DNA of 64,000 nt from Alistipes onderdonkii (GCF_025145285.1 NZ_CP102251.1:682001-746000); one strand, 5' to 3'; positions 1 to 8,898 are shown, numbered from the stretch's first letter. A program made the numbers and translations. Notes: generated by a model from the letters alone, not told the origin.

Positions 1-207
1 CGCGACGCACTCAACCGCGAGGAGTCGTGCGGCGGTCACTTCCGCACGGAGCACCAGACCGAGGAAGGCGAGGCCAAGCGCGACGACGAGCACTTCGTAT
101 ATGCCGCCGTATGGGAGTACAAGGGCGAGGACGCAGCCCCCGAGCTGACGAAAGAACCGCTGAACTTCGAGTTCGTACACCCCGCACAGCGCAACTACAA
201 AGACTAA
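1..207 (+). CDS. Succinate dehydrogenase/fumarate reductase flavoprotein subunit, C-terminal fragment
   Basis: Only the last 68 codons lie in the window, with the frame open from base 1 to a TAA. The fragment is hydrophilic and ends in FVHPAQRNYKD, like the C terminus of Bacteroidota SdhA/FrdA flavoproteins. The iron-sulfur subunit follows 39 bp downstream on the same strand, the usual A-B order of this membrane complex, which interconverts succinate and fumarate. The FAD-binding part lies outside the window, so the call rests mainly on the neighbour. Confidence 0.85.
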   Translation, partial: RDALNREESCGGHFRTEHQTEEGEAKRDDEHFVYAAVWEYKGEDAAPELTKEPLNFEFVHPAQRNYKD

Positions 208-246
208 CCGTTTGACGTTGTAACACTTTAATAACAAATTGAAATT

Positions 247-990
247 ATGAATTTTACATTAAAGATATGGCGTCAAAAGGACGCTAAAGCAAAGGGTGGT
301 TTCGAAACTTACAAAGTCGAAAACATCTCGGCCGACACCTCGTTCCTCGAGATGCTCGACATCCTGAATAACAACCTGATCCACGAGGGCAAGGAGCCCG
401 TGGCATTCGACCACGACTGCCGCGAAGGTATCTGCGGCATGTGCTCGCTGCACATCGACGGCCATGCCCACGGCCCGAGCCAGGCGGTCACGACCTGCCA
501 GATCTACATGCGCAAGTTCAAGGACGGTGCGACCATCACCATCGAGCCCTGGCGCTCGGCGGCGTTCCCCGTCATCAAAGACCTCGTGGTGAACCGTTCG
601 TCGTACGACCAGATTCTGCAGGCGGGAGGTTTCATTTCGGTACGCACCAACTCGGTGCCCGACGGCAACGCCATTCCGATTCCGAAGCCCGATGCCGACG
701 AGTCGATGGATGCCGCAGCATGCGTAGGCTGCGGAGCCTGTGCCGCGACCTGCAAGAACGGTTCGGCCATGCTCTTCGTCGCTGCCCGCGTATCGTCGCT
801 CGCCAAGCTGCCGCAGGGCCGCGTGGAGGGTGCACGCCGCGCCAAGGCGATGGTCGCCAAGATGGACGAACTGGGCTTCGGCAACTGTACCAACACGGGT
901 GCCTGCCAGGCCGAGTGCCCCAAGTCGATCTCCATCGCGCACATCGCACGTCTGAACCGCGAATTCCTCTCGGCAAAATTCGAGGACTAA
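247..990 (+). CDS. frdB: Succinate dehydrogenase/fumarate reductase iron-sulfur subunit
   Basis: A 247-aa electron-transfer subunit that passes electrons between the flavoprotein and the membrane anchor of the succinate/fumarate enzyme. The N-terminal ferredoxin domain has a [2Fe-2S] set at C58, C63, C66 and C84. The C-terminal domain has C159, C162, C165 and C169, and further cysteines at C214, C220 and C224 for the remaining clusters. Length fits the family. It follows the flavoprotein gene and ends at a strong terminator, so it is the last gene of its operon. Sequence alone does not say whether the physiological direction is oxidation or fumarate reduction; reduction is usual in anaerobic gut Bacteroidota. 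Confidence 0.95.
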   Translation: MNFTLKIWRQKDAKAKGGFETYKVENISADTSFLEMLDILNNNLIHEGKEPVAFDHDCREGICGMCSLHIDGHAHGPSQAVTTCQIYMRKFKDGATITIEPWRSAAFPVIKDLVVNRSSYDQILQAGGFISVRTNSVPDGNAIPIPKPDADESMDAAACVGCGACAATCKNGSAMLFVAARVSSLAKLPQGRVEGARRAKAMVAKMDELGFGNCTNTGACQAECPKSISIAHIARLNREFLSAKFED

Positions 991-1041
991 GCGATCATAT
1001 GCACCCGGCTTTCCCCGCTATGCGGAAATGCCGGGCAGACA

Positions 1042-1075
1042 AAGGGGAGGGACTGCATTGTCCCTCCCCTTTTTA
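1042..1075 (+). terminator. Intrinsic terminator of the fumarate reductase operon
   Basis: An 11-bp perfect stem (AAGGGGAGGGA with TCCCTCCCCTT) encloses an 8-nt loop and runs into a T stretch. It starts about 50 bp after the iron-sulfur subunit stop. Confidence 0.9.
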
Positions 1076-1217
1076 TTGTATCGTTATGCAAACTCCGCTT
1101 CCGGTTCTCAATATGCGCCCCGGCCATCCCCGGCCGTCGTCTCGCTCCAATGCAGGGCGCGGGGAAACAGGCGGTATCATTTTTGCGGCGACGGATGAAA
1201 AACAAAACCGCAATGCC

Positions 1218-1439
1218 ATGGAAAGAATTGTAGAATTTCCGACCGACCGCACCGTCATCTCCACCGAAAACAACGGGTTCGCAGGCGACGAACGCGACGA
1301 AACCCTGATCGACGAAAACCTCGTGGAAACCGAGATCCCGCTGGCGGACAGGATCCCGGGTGCCGTCCGGGAGACCGAAGAGGGCGACAGACCGATCTAT
1401 GACGAAGAAGGGTACCGGAACGATCCGGGCGGGGAATAA
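1218..1439 (+). CDS. Small acidic hypothetical protein
   Basis: A 73-aa very acidic protein with no cysteine, signal peptide or membrane segment. I chose ATG 1218 (MERIVEFP) because the longer upstream frame runs through the terminator and overlaps the iron-sulfur gene. No family is recognised. It is convergent with the DUF4252 gene 25 bp away. It could be a non-coding frame, though the ordered Glu/Asp-rich composition and a stop just before the convergent gene favour a real gene. Confidence 0.5.
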   Translation: MERIVEFPTDRTVISTENNGFAGDERDETLIDENLVETEIPLADRIPGAVRETEEGDRPIYDEEGYRNDPGGE

Positions 1440-1464
1440 AGCGGAGCCTGAGAACCGGCAGCCC

Positions 1465-1950
1465 TTATTGCGGGCGGATCGACGAAAGCCGCGCTATCTG
1501 CTTGAGGTCGAACACGCCATAGATGTTCACCACGACGGTTTCCTTCGCACCATAGGTAATCATCACCAGCTCGGACTTGACCGCCAAGGCAGTTTCCCGG
1601 ATATAGAACTTCGTGGTCTGCCCGTCCTCCGTAGTGGAGGCTGCTTCCCGGAATTTCCGCTCGGAAGCGACTGCGGCTTCGGCATCGCGCACCAGCTGTT
1701 CGCCGTCCCCGCCCGCGAGGGCGACGATACGGATATACTGGATGTCCTCCAGCAATACGGCAAGCCCCTTATCCCCGTGCTCTGCGGCCTGGCGGCTCAT
1801 CGTCTGCATCATCTTCGCCCCCAGCGACACGCTGCTAAACCCTTCGGCAGTCTCATAGCGTTTGAAAAAATCGTTCATAAAGCTGCTTTGTGCCGACACG
1901 AGGTTCGGCAGGAACAGACTGAGGGTCATTATCAGCAATATTCGTTTCAT
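1465..1950 (-). CDS. DUF4252 domain secreted protein
   Basis: A 161-aa protein with a signal peptide (MKRILLIMTLSLFLPNLVSA, cleavage near residue 20). The rest, with its FYIRETALAVKSELVMITYG block, matches DUF4252, a Bacteroidota family of unknown function usually encoded with an ECF sigma factor and its membrane partner. Here it is last in a leftward cluster after an outer-membrane protein and a sigma-factor remnant, the arrangement expected of an intact locus. It is probably periplasmic or envelope-associated. Confidence 0.8.
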   Translation of the reverse strand: MKRILLIMTLSLFLPNLVSAQSSFMNDFFKRYETAEGFSSVSLGAKMMQTMSRQAAEHGDKGLAVLLEDIQYIRIVALAGGDGEQLVRDAEAAVASERKFREAASTTEDGQTTKFYIRETALAVKSELVMITYGAKETVVVNIYGVFDLKQIARLSSIRPQ

Positions 1951-1976
1951 GACTATTCGGTTTTCTGGTTACACTC

Positions 1977-2867
1977 TTATAATAAACATACGATTCCAAA
2001 CGAAACAGCATGGCAATCGGGGCCAGCACCGCTCTTAAACAGCGGCGTGATGCCGTAACGCGTATAAAAACCCAATCCATAGTAAGAAACCGAAACGCCG
2101 ACGCCGAACTGGTACGTACGGAATCCGGACAGGCTGTGCTTCTCCTTAGGCTTCTTATAGATGGCATCCGCCCCCAACATGAAATCGGAATAGGCGACAG
2201 CCGAAATACGGAAGTGCCTTACAGGCTCGTATATCAGCCGCACGGGAATACCGAGCGACGAAGTGACGACCTTCGACTTGTCGGCAGGTTCATCCAGCAC
2301 CACCGGCATAAGGCGCCTGCCAACATTGTCGAGCGTGATGCCCGAATCGGCAAAGCGGATGTTGTCGAGCGTATATTGCAGTCCGAGGCCGAGGCTGAGC
2401 GTACGGCTACGGTTCAGCAGCAAACGCATCTGCACGACCGAGAAGCTGAAATGGAACGACGATCCGAGTTTCTGGTCGAGGAACCCCTCTTCCTGAGGGG
2501 TATAACCGGCATAATCGACTCCGGTCAACTGCGTGAAACCCAATTCCATGTCGGTGATCGCCTTGAATTGGAACGGAGCTAATTTCGTTTCCATTTTCTG
2601 CATCGGGGTCTGCCCCAGCCTGAGCCCGAATCCGGCCACTTCAAGCATCATACTACCGTCACGACCGCCGCTGCGCAGGGTCAGCAGGCCGTTGTCGACC
2701 GCGTCGATACGCCGCAGCGTGTCGATGCCCAGCGAGTCGCGCGTAATTGTTTCGATAGCCACGCTCTCCCCGGACGAAGCGCGACGGCTATCAGTCCCGG
2801 ATTTTTGCGCCGACACGGAGGAAACAGTCAGGAGCAGGACTCCTAAAATAGCATAGAGTTTGTTCAT
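1977..2867 (-). CDS. Predicted outer-membrane beta-barrel protein
   Basis: A 296-aa protein with a signal peptide (MNKLYAILGVLLLTVSSVSA). Alternating hydrophobic/polar strands and aromatic residues are dense toward the C terminus, as in porin-like barrels of Bacteroidota. I chose ATG 2867 because the 18 residues in front of it do not suit a signal peptide. It lies 26 bp upstream of the DUF4252 gene, so the two are probably co-transcribed. No specific family is named with confidence. Confidence 0.7.
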   Translation of the reverse strand: MNKLYAILGVLLLTVSSVSAQKSGTDSRRASSGESVAIETITRDSLGIDTLRRIDAVDNGLLTLRSGGRDGSMMLEVAGFGLRLGQTPMQKMETKLAPFQFKAITDMELGFTQLTGVDYAGYTPQEEGFLDQKLGSSFHFSFSVVQMRLLLNRSRTLSLGLGLQYTLDNIRFADSGITLDNVGRRLMPVVLDEPADKSKVVTSSLGIPVRLIYEPVRHFRISAVAYSDFMLGADAIYKKPKEKHSLSGFRTYQFGVGVSVSYYGLGFYTRYGITPLFKSGAGPDCHAVSFGIVCLL

Positions 2868-2988
2868 AATTAGATAAAAAGGGTTAAAGTTACTGCAAAA
2901 TACGCTTCTGAAATGGGACAAAGCTACTCTTTTTCATCCTTTTCATCGCAATCGCCCTCACAAAAAAATATATAAGATTGTCAATTCA

Positions 2989-3204
2989 TTATATAAATTT
3001 GTCTATACGCCCCCCGCAGACTGCACGGCCGCCCGGGAAAACCATGCCAATCCGGCCACATCCCCCCCCCCTCGTCCACAACCGCTCCAGCAGGTCGTGC
3101 GTCACCTCCTCGGCCTCGTCGGCGCAAAGCAGCAGGCTTTGTGCATAGCGGAACATACGGTTGCGGAGCGGCACAACGTAACCGATGAATTCGAATTCCT
3201 TCAT
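2989..3204 (-). pseudogene. Truncated ECF RNA polymerase sigma factor
   Basis: The first 45 or so residues, from MKEFEFIGYVVPLRNRMF to DEAEEVTHDLLERLW, read like region 2 of an ECF sigma factor. The frame then enters a 10-bp C tract (G on the coding strand, 3062-3071) and becomes Gly/Arg-rich sequence ending after 71 aa, where intact members have about 160-190. Moving to the other frame after the tract also ends near 2981 without region 4. So it is a gene remnant, not a simple switch. It stands at the head of the OMP-DUF4252 cluster, where a full sigma factor would be expected. Confidence 0.65.
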
Positions 3205-3387
3205 TGTATTTGTAAGACGAAGCAGGCGGGCAAAACGCAACACCGGATCGGCAATGATCGTAATTTTTCCCGCAAAGGCGGCCTTTCCGGCACCGTTCCG
3301 GAGTTCTTATTATATAGGTATGGAAAAAAATGCATATTTTTTGAAAAAAATTTAGTACTTTGTATTGCATAATACTAAAATACGTAT

Positions 3388-3395
3388 TATATTTG
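3388..3395 (+). promoter_or_regulatory. Probable -7 box for the PspC/PadR/GIN operon
   Basis: TATATTTG matches the Bacteroidota -7 consensus 55 bp before the first PspC ATG. The -33 partner is weak (ATTG at 3364-3367). The AT-rich stretch 3300-3450 holds no other gene. Confidence 0.55.
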
Positions 3396-3450
3396 CAATA
3401 CCAAAGTAGTAGTAAACCGGAAATATTAACCCTAAAATACCTCTACGACT

Positions 3451-3969
3451 ATGAAAGAGACAGTAAACGTAAATATCGGCTCGCAGGCTTTCACCCTCGA
3501 CGAAGATGCTTACCGTGTACTCAGGAGTTATCTTGACGACATACGCAGCCGCCTGCCCGAATACGACACCGAAACCATGGGCGACATCGAGGTACGCATC
3601 GCCGAGATATTCCGCGAGATCGTCTCCTCTCCCATGCGCGTCATCACCCTCGACACGGTGCGCGCGGCGATGCACCAAATGGGGGCACCCTCGGACTTCG
3701 GCGAGCGCCGCGGCAACGCCGCCCCGCAGGAGGAAGAGGAGGCCGAGCCGGAAACCCGCAAGCTCTACCGCTCGCGCACCGACCGCTCGATCGCCGGTAT
3801 CTGCGGAGGGCTGGCAGACTTTTTTCACATCGACGCGACGGTCATGCGGCTCATCATGCTGTTCCTGATAATCTTCGGCGGGCTTTCGATCTGGGCCTAC
3901 ATCATCCTCTGGATCATCATCCCCGAAGAACCCGCCCGAAAATTCAATATTAACCGTAAAAACCGATAA
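3451..3969 (+). CDS. PspC domain membrane protein
   Basis: A 172-aa protein. Residues 1-90 form a conserved helical N-terminal region (MKETVNVNIGSQAFTLDEDA) shared with the PspC protein at 5369. It is followed by an acidic linker and a PspC domain, KLYRSRTDRSIAGICGGLADFF, with a transmembrane helix near residues 130-155. PspC proteins sit in the inner membrane and take part in envelope-stress sensing. It is first in a five-gene operon with a second PspC, a PadR regulator, a GIN adhesin and a third PspC. Confidence 0.85.
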   Translation: MKETVNVNIGSQAFTLDEDAYRVLRSYLDDIRSRLPEYDTETMGDIEVRIAEIFREIVSSPMRVITLDTVRAAMHQMGAPSDFGERRGNAAPQEEEEAEPETRKLYRSRTDRSIAGICGGLADFFHIDATVMRLIMLFLIIFGGLSIWAYIILWIIIPEEPARKFNINRKNR

Positions 3970-3973
3970 AACC

Positions 3974-4183
3974 ATGGCAACGGACAAAACAAAAAAACTG
4001 TACCGGGTACGCGACGGCATCATCGCAGGCGTCTGCGGCGGACTGGCTGATTTCTTCGGGCTCGACCCGTCGCTCATACGTATCGCAACTCTAATCCTCA
4101 TACTCTTCGGCGGGCTTTCGCTCTGGGTATATATCATCCTCTGGCTGATCGTACCGAAGGCTCCGAAGCGATTAACCGAATAA
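3974..4183 (+). CDS. Minimal PspC domain protein
   Basis: A 69-aa protein that is almost only the PspC domain: KLYRVRDGIIAGVCGGLADF, then one hydrophobic helix (residues 37-60) and the LIVPKAPKR tail. It is 4 bp after the first PspC gene, whose PspC domain it closely resembles, so it probably arose by duplication. Likely an inner-membrane partner in the same stress-response operon. Confidence 0.85.
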   Translation: MATDKTKKLYRVRDGIIAGVCGGLADFFGLDPSLIRIATLILILFGGLSLWVYIILWLIVPKAPKRLTE

Positions 4184-4189
4184 AGCATT

Positions 4190-4519
4190 ATGGCTGAAGA
4201 CAACGTAAAAGCGCAGATGCGCAAGGGAATCCTGGAGTATTGCATCCTCGCCATCCTTTCCCGCGAAGATTCGTATGCTCCGAAGATCATCGCCGAACTC
4301 AAAGAGGCCGAGATGATCGTGGTCGAGGGTACGCTGTACCCGATCCTCACGCGGCAGAAAAATTCGGGGCTCCTGACCTACCGGTGGGAAGAATCCCCGC
4401 AGGGGCCGCCCCGCAAATACTACACGCTGACCGACAAGGGGCGTGATTATCTCAAAACGCTCGACGAGGCATGGGACGAACTCGTAGGGCAGATACAGGT
4501 CATTCGCCACGGAAAATAA
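4190..4519 (+). CDS. PadR family transcriptional regulator
   Basis: A 109-aa winged-helix protein starting MAEDNVKAQMRKGILEYC, with the PadR pattern EGTLYPILTRQKNSGLL in the recognition-helix/wing region and YYTLTDKG afterwards. PadR proteins are usually repressors that act on their own operon. It lies 6 bp after a PspC gene and before the GIN protein, so it probably controls this envelope operon. Length is normal for the short PadR class. Confidence 0.9.
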   Translation: MAEDNVKAQMRKGILEYCILAILSREDSYAPKIIAELKEAEMIVVEGTLYPILTRQKNSGLLTYRWEESPQGPPRKYYTLTDKGRDYLKTLDEAWDELVGQIQVIRHGK

Positions 4520-4546
4520 AAAATCAACCCTTAAATAATTACAACC

Positions 4547-5350
4547 ATGAAAAGAATACTTTTGATCGCAGTCCTGCTGGGCACCATGATCACCGCAACC
4601 ACATATTTCGTCTGCATCGCAGCCCCGTCGGTACTCTTCGGCAAGGGCATCAAAGGCAGCGGCAACATCGTCACGCGCACCATCGACGCCCCGGATTTCG
4701 ACCGTGTGGATGCGGCACGCGCCGTGAAGGTCGTCATCACCGGCAAGGCGACCGATAAAATCACGATCCAAGCCGACGACAATATTATGGAATACGTAGT
4801 GGTGGAGGCCAAGGGCGGACGCCTGACGGCGACCATCGACAAGTCGGTCAACAACGTATCGAACGCCGACGTGACCGTGACCGTCCCGGCCAACGGGCGC
4901 ATCCGCGCACTCGACGCATCGAGCGCCGCACGGATCACGAGCGACGTCACGCTGACGGCCGACAAATTCTCGATCGACGCATCGAGTGCCGCCAGGATCG
5001 ACGCGGCCGTGAAATCGACCACCTGCGCAGTGGCCGCATCGAGTGCCTCGGACATCGACGCCGCCATCGAAACCGGCACCTGCACGGTAGAGGCATCGAG
5101 CGCATCGAAGATCACCCTGAAGGGCTCCGCCGCCGAATGCAGCATCGACATGAGCTCGGCCTCGAAACTCTCGGCCGCCGAATTCACGGTCACCGATTGC
5201 AGCGTCGACACGTCGAGCGCCGCCAAGGCTACGGTCAACTGCACGGGCACACTCCGCGCCGCCGCTTCGAGCGGCAGTTCGATCCGTTACACGGGCGACT
5301 GCAAGACCAGCATCAGCAAATCGAGCGGAGGCAGCGTAAGCAGGAAATAA
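4547..5350 (+). CDS. Head GIN domain (DUF2807) secreted protein
   Basis: A 267-aa protein with a signal peptide or N-terminal membrane anchor (residues 1-25), followed by GSGNIVTRTIDAPDFDRVDA, the start of the DUF2807 head-GIN domain. The rest is a repetitive beta-solenoid rich in Ala, Ser, Asp and Thr with recurring DASSAARI-type turns. Such proteins are exported and thought to be adhesin-like. It follows PadR in the PspC operon, a common Bacteroidota association. Confidence 0.85.
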   Translation: MKRILLIAVLLGTMITATTYFVCIAAPSVLFGKGIKGSGNIVTRTIDAPDFDRVDAARAVKVVITGKATDKITIQADDNIMEYVVVEAKGGRLTATIDKSVNNVSNADVTVTVPANGRIRALDASSAARITSDVTLTADKFSIDASSAARIDAAVKSTTCAVAASSASDIDAAIETGTCTVEASSASKITLKGSAAECSIDMSSASKLSAAEFTVTDCSVDTSSAAKATVNCTGTLRAAASSGSSIRYTGDCKTSISKSSGGSVSRK

Positions 5351-5368
5351 TTCCCCAACGGCACAACT

Positions 5369-6703
5369 ATGAAAGAGGTTAAAAAATGCAGCATATCGGG
5401 CGTAGCGTTCACCATGGACGCCGATGCCTACCAGGAGCTGGAGAAATATCTCGACAGCCTGAAAAAGACCTACAAGGATACGCCCGACGGGGCCGAGATC
5501 GTCGCTGACATCGAAGCCCGCATCGCCGAACTGATCCTCACCACGCAGGACAACACCCGCGTGGTCGAGAAACCCCTGATCCTGAATATCATCCACCAGA
5601 TGGGCTCGGTCGAGGACATCTCCGAGGAGAGTTCGGACAAAAAAGCCCCCGAAGAGCCGCGCATCCCGCGCCGCCTGTACCGCGACACGGAGAATGCCAA
5701 GCTGGGCGGCGTATGCGCCGGCATCGGCAAGTACTTCGACGTCGATCCCGTATGGATCCGGCTGGGCATGTTCCTGCCGATCCTGCTGAGCTTCTTGCAC
5801 TGGATTCCGTTCATGGACTGGACGGGGTCGATGATGGGCAACCTGTTCGGTATCTTCGTCATCTGCTACGTCATCATGTGGTTCGCCGTACCGGCGGCAC
5901 GCACGGCACGCCAGAAACTCGAAATGAACGGCGAAAAAATCACCGCCCAGTCGATCCGCGAGACCACCGAAGCCACCGCAGGCTGCGATCCCGACGTCAG
6001 GGCCAAGCCGATCGTGGCGGAGGCCGTCTCGGTCTTCGGCAAGGTGGTGCTGATCCTGCTCAAGCTTTTCGCCGGGCTGCTCGTATTCGGGCTTATCATG
6101 GGAGCCTGCGCCCTGATTATCGGGCTGTTCGCCCTGGTCGTGGGCGGCGGAGGCATCCTCTCGCCTTTCTTCCCGCTGGGCATGACGCTGTGGGTACCTA
6201 TTCTCGGCATATTTATTGTACTGATTCCCGTCATACTGCTCATTTATGTACTGATGTGCCTCATCGCTTCGCGCAAGCCCGGAGGCACGACCGTGCTGAT
6301 CATCTTCCTGCTGTGGCTCGCGAGCTTCATCGCATGCGCCTGCATCGCCATCCGCGAGGATGTGGGCGACCGGTTCCGCGCCAAGCGAAACGTGATCGAA
6401 CAGGTGCTCAACACCGAAGTGGTGATCGACAACGACACGACGACGGTACAAAAGCTGCTCAAGGAGTACGAAAGCCAGAACGTCATCGAAGACGGCCAGA
6501 AGACACTGCACATCAGTATCCCGAACAAATCGATCGACATTACGATCGACAAAGACAAGGCCGGGCTGGAAGTGAAGGCTGACGGCAATCGGGTGAAGGT
6601 GGGGAAAAGCCGCAAGGCTTCCTCAGAAAAGGCCGGCCAGAGCACGCAGGCAGCCGCAGAGGCGGACGCAGACACTGCTGCGCAGGGACAGCAGACCGAA
6701 TAA
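5369..6703 (+). CDS. Large PspC domain multi-pass membrane protein
   Basis: A 444-aa protein. The N-terminal domain (residues 1-90) matches that of the PspC protein at 3451. A PspC domain (RRLYRDTENAKLGGVCAGIG) follows, then several hydrophobic segments between about residues 130 and 330, and a charged C-terminal tail rich in Lys, Gln and Ala. It is probably the main membrane sensor or effector of this operon and is followed by a terminator. Its targets are not evident from sequence. Confidence 0.85.
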   Translation: MKEVKKCSISGVAFTMDADAYQELEKYLDSLKKTYKDTPDGAEIVADIEARIAELILTTQDNTRVVEKPLILNIIHQMGSVEDISEESSDKKAPEEPRIPRRLYRDTENAKLGGVCAGIGKYFDVDPVWIRLGMFLPILLSFLHWIPFMDWTGSMMGNLFGIFVICYVIMWFAVPAARTARQKLEMNGEKITAQSIRETTEATAGCDPDVRAKPIVAEAVSVFGKVVLILLKLFAGLLVFGLIMGACALIIGLFALVVGGGGILSPFFPLGMTLWVPILGIFIVLIPVILLIYVLMCLIASRKPGGTTVLIIFLLWLASFIACACIAIREDVGDRFRAKRNVIEQVLNTEVVIDNDTTTVQKLLKEYESQNVIEDGQKTLHISIPNKSIDITIDKDKAGLEVKADGNRVKVGKSRKASSEKAGQSTQAAAEADADTAAQGQQTE

Positions 6704-6743
6704 GGCCACAGGCGTTAGGTAAAATAAAAAGTTTTTTCGGAAC

Positions 6744-6779
6744 GCAGGGCGCACCCACGGGTAGCGCCCTCGTTTTTTT
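6744..6779 (+). terminator. Intrinsic terminator after the PspC operon
   Basis: A 7-bp GC stem (AGGGCGC with GCGCCCT) is followed by CG and seven T. The end of the T run doubles as the -33 box of the phosphofructokinase promoter. Confidence 0.85.
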
Positions 6780-6807
6780 GAAAAATTTAAAATAATTACT
6801 ACCTTTG
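6777..6807 (+). promoter_or_regulatory. Promoter of phosphofructokinase
   Basis: TTTG at 6777-6780 and TACCTTTG at 6800-6807 are separated by 19 bp, an exact match to the Bacteroidota two-box promoter. The ATG is 28 bp after the -7 box. Confidence 0.85.
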
Positions 6808-6834
6808 AGGGATTTTGTGTTTAAACGAAAAACT

Positions 6835-7815
6835 ATGGCTGGCAGCAAATGCATCGGCATTCTCACATCGGGAGGCGACGCCCCCGGCATGAATGCGGCA
6901 ATACGTGCGGTAACCCGCAGCGCAATCTATAACGGCTTTACGGTAAAGGGAATCATGCGCGGATACAAAGGTCTCGTATACAACGAGATCGTAGAGTTCA
7001 AATCCCAGAGCGTAAGCAATATCATCCAACTGGGCGGCACGATTCTCAAAACGGCGCGCAGCCAGGAATTCACCACGGCCGAAGGACGTAAGGCGGCTTA
7101 CGACAACATGGTCGCAGCCGGCATCAACGCGCTGGTGGTCATCGGCGGCGACGGCTCGCTGACAGGCGCAGGGATTTTCGCGCAGGAGTACAACGTGCCC
7201 ATCGTAGGGCTTCCCGGGACGATCGACAACGACCTCGGGGGTACGGACTCGACGATCGGCTACGACACGGCGCTGAACACGATCGTGGAGGCGGTCGACA
7301 AACTGCGCGATACGGCATCGAGCCACGAGCGCCTCTTCTTCGTCGAGGTGATGGGACATACGGCGGGTTACCTGGCACTGAACAGCGCCATCGCCACGGG
7401 TTCCGAAGCGGCTATCATCCCCGAAATGGACACCGAGGTCGACCAGCTGGCCGAACTCATCAACCACGGCTTCCGCAAGAGCAAGAACTCGGCGATCGTC
7501 ATCGTGGCCGAAAACCCCAAGACGGGCGGCGCCACGGCATTGGCCGAACGTGTCAAGAAGGAGTTCCCGCAGTACGACGCCCGCGTCACGATCCTGGGGC
7601 ATATCCAGCGCGGCGGGTCGCCGACGGCCGTAGACCGTATCCTCGCCTCGCGGATGGGCGAAGCCGCCATCGAGGCGTTCCTCGACGAACAGCGCAACGT
7701 GATGATCGGCATTCAGAACGGCAAGATCGTCTACGTCCCCTTCGCCAAGGCGACCATGCACAACAAGGGCATCGACCGCAATTCGCTCGACCTGGTAAAG
7801 ATACTCTCCATATAA
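6835..7815 (+). CDS. pfkA: ATP-dependent 6-phosphofructokinase
   Basis: A 326-aa cytoplasmic enzyme that phosphorylates fructose 6-phosphate to fructose 1,6-bisphosphate in glycolysis. It shows the nucleotide loop GILTSGGDAPGMNAA, the GGDGSLTGA loop, the catalytic PGTIDND motif and the substrate-binding VMGHTAGYLA block. The GGDG context is typical of ATP-using forms. ATG 6835 fits the family start and lies just after a strong promoter. A PfkB-family kinase follows 30 bp downstream. Confidence 0.95.
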   Translation: MAGSKCIGILTSGGDAPGMNAAIRAVTRSAIYNGFTVKGIMRGYKGLVYNEIVEFKSQSVSNIIQLGGTILKTARSQEFTTAEGRKAAYDNMVAAGINALVVIGGDGSLTGAGIFAQEYNVPIVGLPGTIDNDLGGTDSTIGYDTALNTIVEAVDKLRDTASSHERLFFVEVMGHTAGYLALNSAIATGSEAAIIPEMDTEVDQLAELINHGFRKSKNSAIVIVAENPKTGGATALAERVKKEFPQYDARVTILGHIQRGGSPTAVDRILASRMGEAAIEAFLDEQRNVMIGIQNGKIVYVPFAKATMHNKGIDRNSLDLVKILSI

Positions 7816-7845
7816 TTTCACAACAGACAACCCCGAACTTACCGA

Positions 7846-8847
7846 ATGAAACGTGTTATCGGCATCGGCAATGCCCTGACGGACATGCTGGTCAACCTGG
7901 AATCAGACTCCGTGCTGGGTCGCTTCAAACTCGCCAAAGGCTCGATGAGCCTCGTGGATACCAAACTGCAGACCGAAATCTCGAAATCCGTGGCAGGACT
8001 GCCCTACTCGCTCTCGCTCGGCGGTTCGGCCGGCAACACCATCCGCGCCATGGCCAAACTGGGCTGCCAGGTCGGGTTCATCGGCAAGGTCGGACAGGAT
8101 ACGACGGGCGACTTCTTCGTACAGGCACTCGAAAACCTGGGCGTGGAGCCCGTAATCTTCCGTGGTTCGAAACGTTCGGGCAAGTGCGTATCGCTCATCT
8201 CGCCCGACGGCGAGCGGACGATGGTCACCTACCTCGGCGCGGCGCTCGAACTGACCGCCGCGGAGATCGACCCGGCGATCTTCGACGGGTACGACTGCCT
8301 CTATATCGAAGGTTACATCGTCCAAGACCACGACCTGATCCGCATGGCTGCCCGCACGGCCAAGGAGTGCGGGCTGAAGGTCGCCATCGACCTGGCCAGC
8401 TTCAACATCGTGGCCGAAAACCTCGAATTCCTGCGTAACCTTGTCAGGGACTATGTCGACATCGTTTTCGCCAACGAGGACGAAGCCAAGACTTTCGCCT
8501 GCGAGGCGGAGCCGCTGAACGCCCTGCAATGCATCTCGGAAATGTGCGAACTGGCCGTGGTGAAAATCGGCATCAAGGGCGCCATGATCAAGCACGGCGA
8601 CGAGGTGGTGCATGTCGGCATCCTGGCTGCGGCAAAACGCGTCGACACGACGGGCGCCGGGGATTTCTACGCCGCGGGGTTCCTCGCAGGGCTTTGCGAG
8701 AACCTCTCGCTGCGCCAGTGCGGCACGATCGGCGCCATCACGGCGGGCAAAGTCATCGAAGTCGTCGGGACTACCTTCGGCGAAGAGGCATGGGAGGACA
8801 TCTCGCGCCTGGTGAACAAGGTCAGGAACGAGAAATACCTGTTCTGA
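7846..8847 (+). CDS. PfkB family carbohydrate/nucleoside kinase (adenosine kinase-like)
   Basis: A 333-aa ribokinase-fold enzyme. It has the N-terminal GIGNALTDMLV strand, the substrate-binding SLGGSAGNTIRAMAKLG region and the C-terminal anion hole TTGAGDFYAAGF with the catalytic Asp. In Bacteroidota, proteins of this type are usually annotated as adenosine kinase, but the substrate cannot be fixed from sequence. It is probably co-transcribed with pfkA and ends at a strong terminator. Confidence 0.85.
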   Translation: MKRVIGIGNALTDMLVNLESDSVLGRFKLAKGSMSLVDTKLQTEISKSVAGLPYSLSLGGSAGNTIRAMAKLGCQVGFIGKVGQDTTGDFFVQALENLGVEPVIFRGSKRSGKCVSLISPDGERTMVTYLGAALELTAAEIDPAIFDGYDCLYIEGYIVQDHDLIRMAARTAKECGLKVAIDLASFNIVAENLEFLRNLVRDYVDIVFANEDEAKTFACEAEPLNALQCISEMCELAVVKIGIKGAMIKHGDEVVHVGILAAAKRVDTTGAGDFYAAGFLAGLCENLSLRQCGTIGAITAGKVIEVVGTTFGEEAWEDISRLVNKVRNEKYLF

Positions 8848-8859
8848 TCCGTAAAACCG

Positions 8860-8898
8860 GAATGAAGAAAGCGGCCTTACGGGCCGCTTTCTTCATTC
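8860..8898. terminator. Strong hairpin terminator after the PfkB kinase
   Basis: A 17-bp perfect stem (GAATGAAGAAAGCGGCC with its complement) has a 5-nt loop. The stem includes A-rich and T-rich ends, so it could stop transcription in both directions. Confidence 0.85.

Noticed and set aside
4172..6511. A 779-aa open frame on the minus strand across the PspC operon
   Set aside because: It is antisense to four well-supported genes and its Asp/His/Arg-rich composition is that of a codon-bias shadow.
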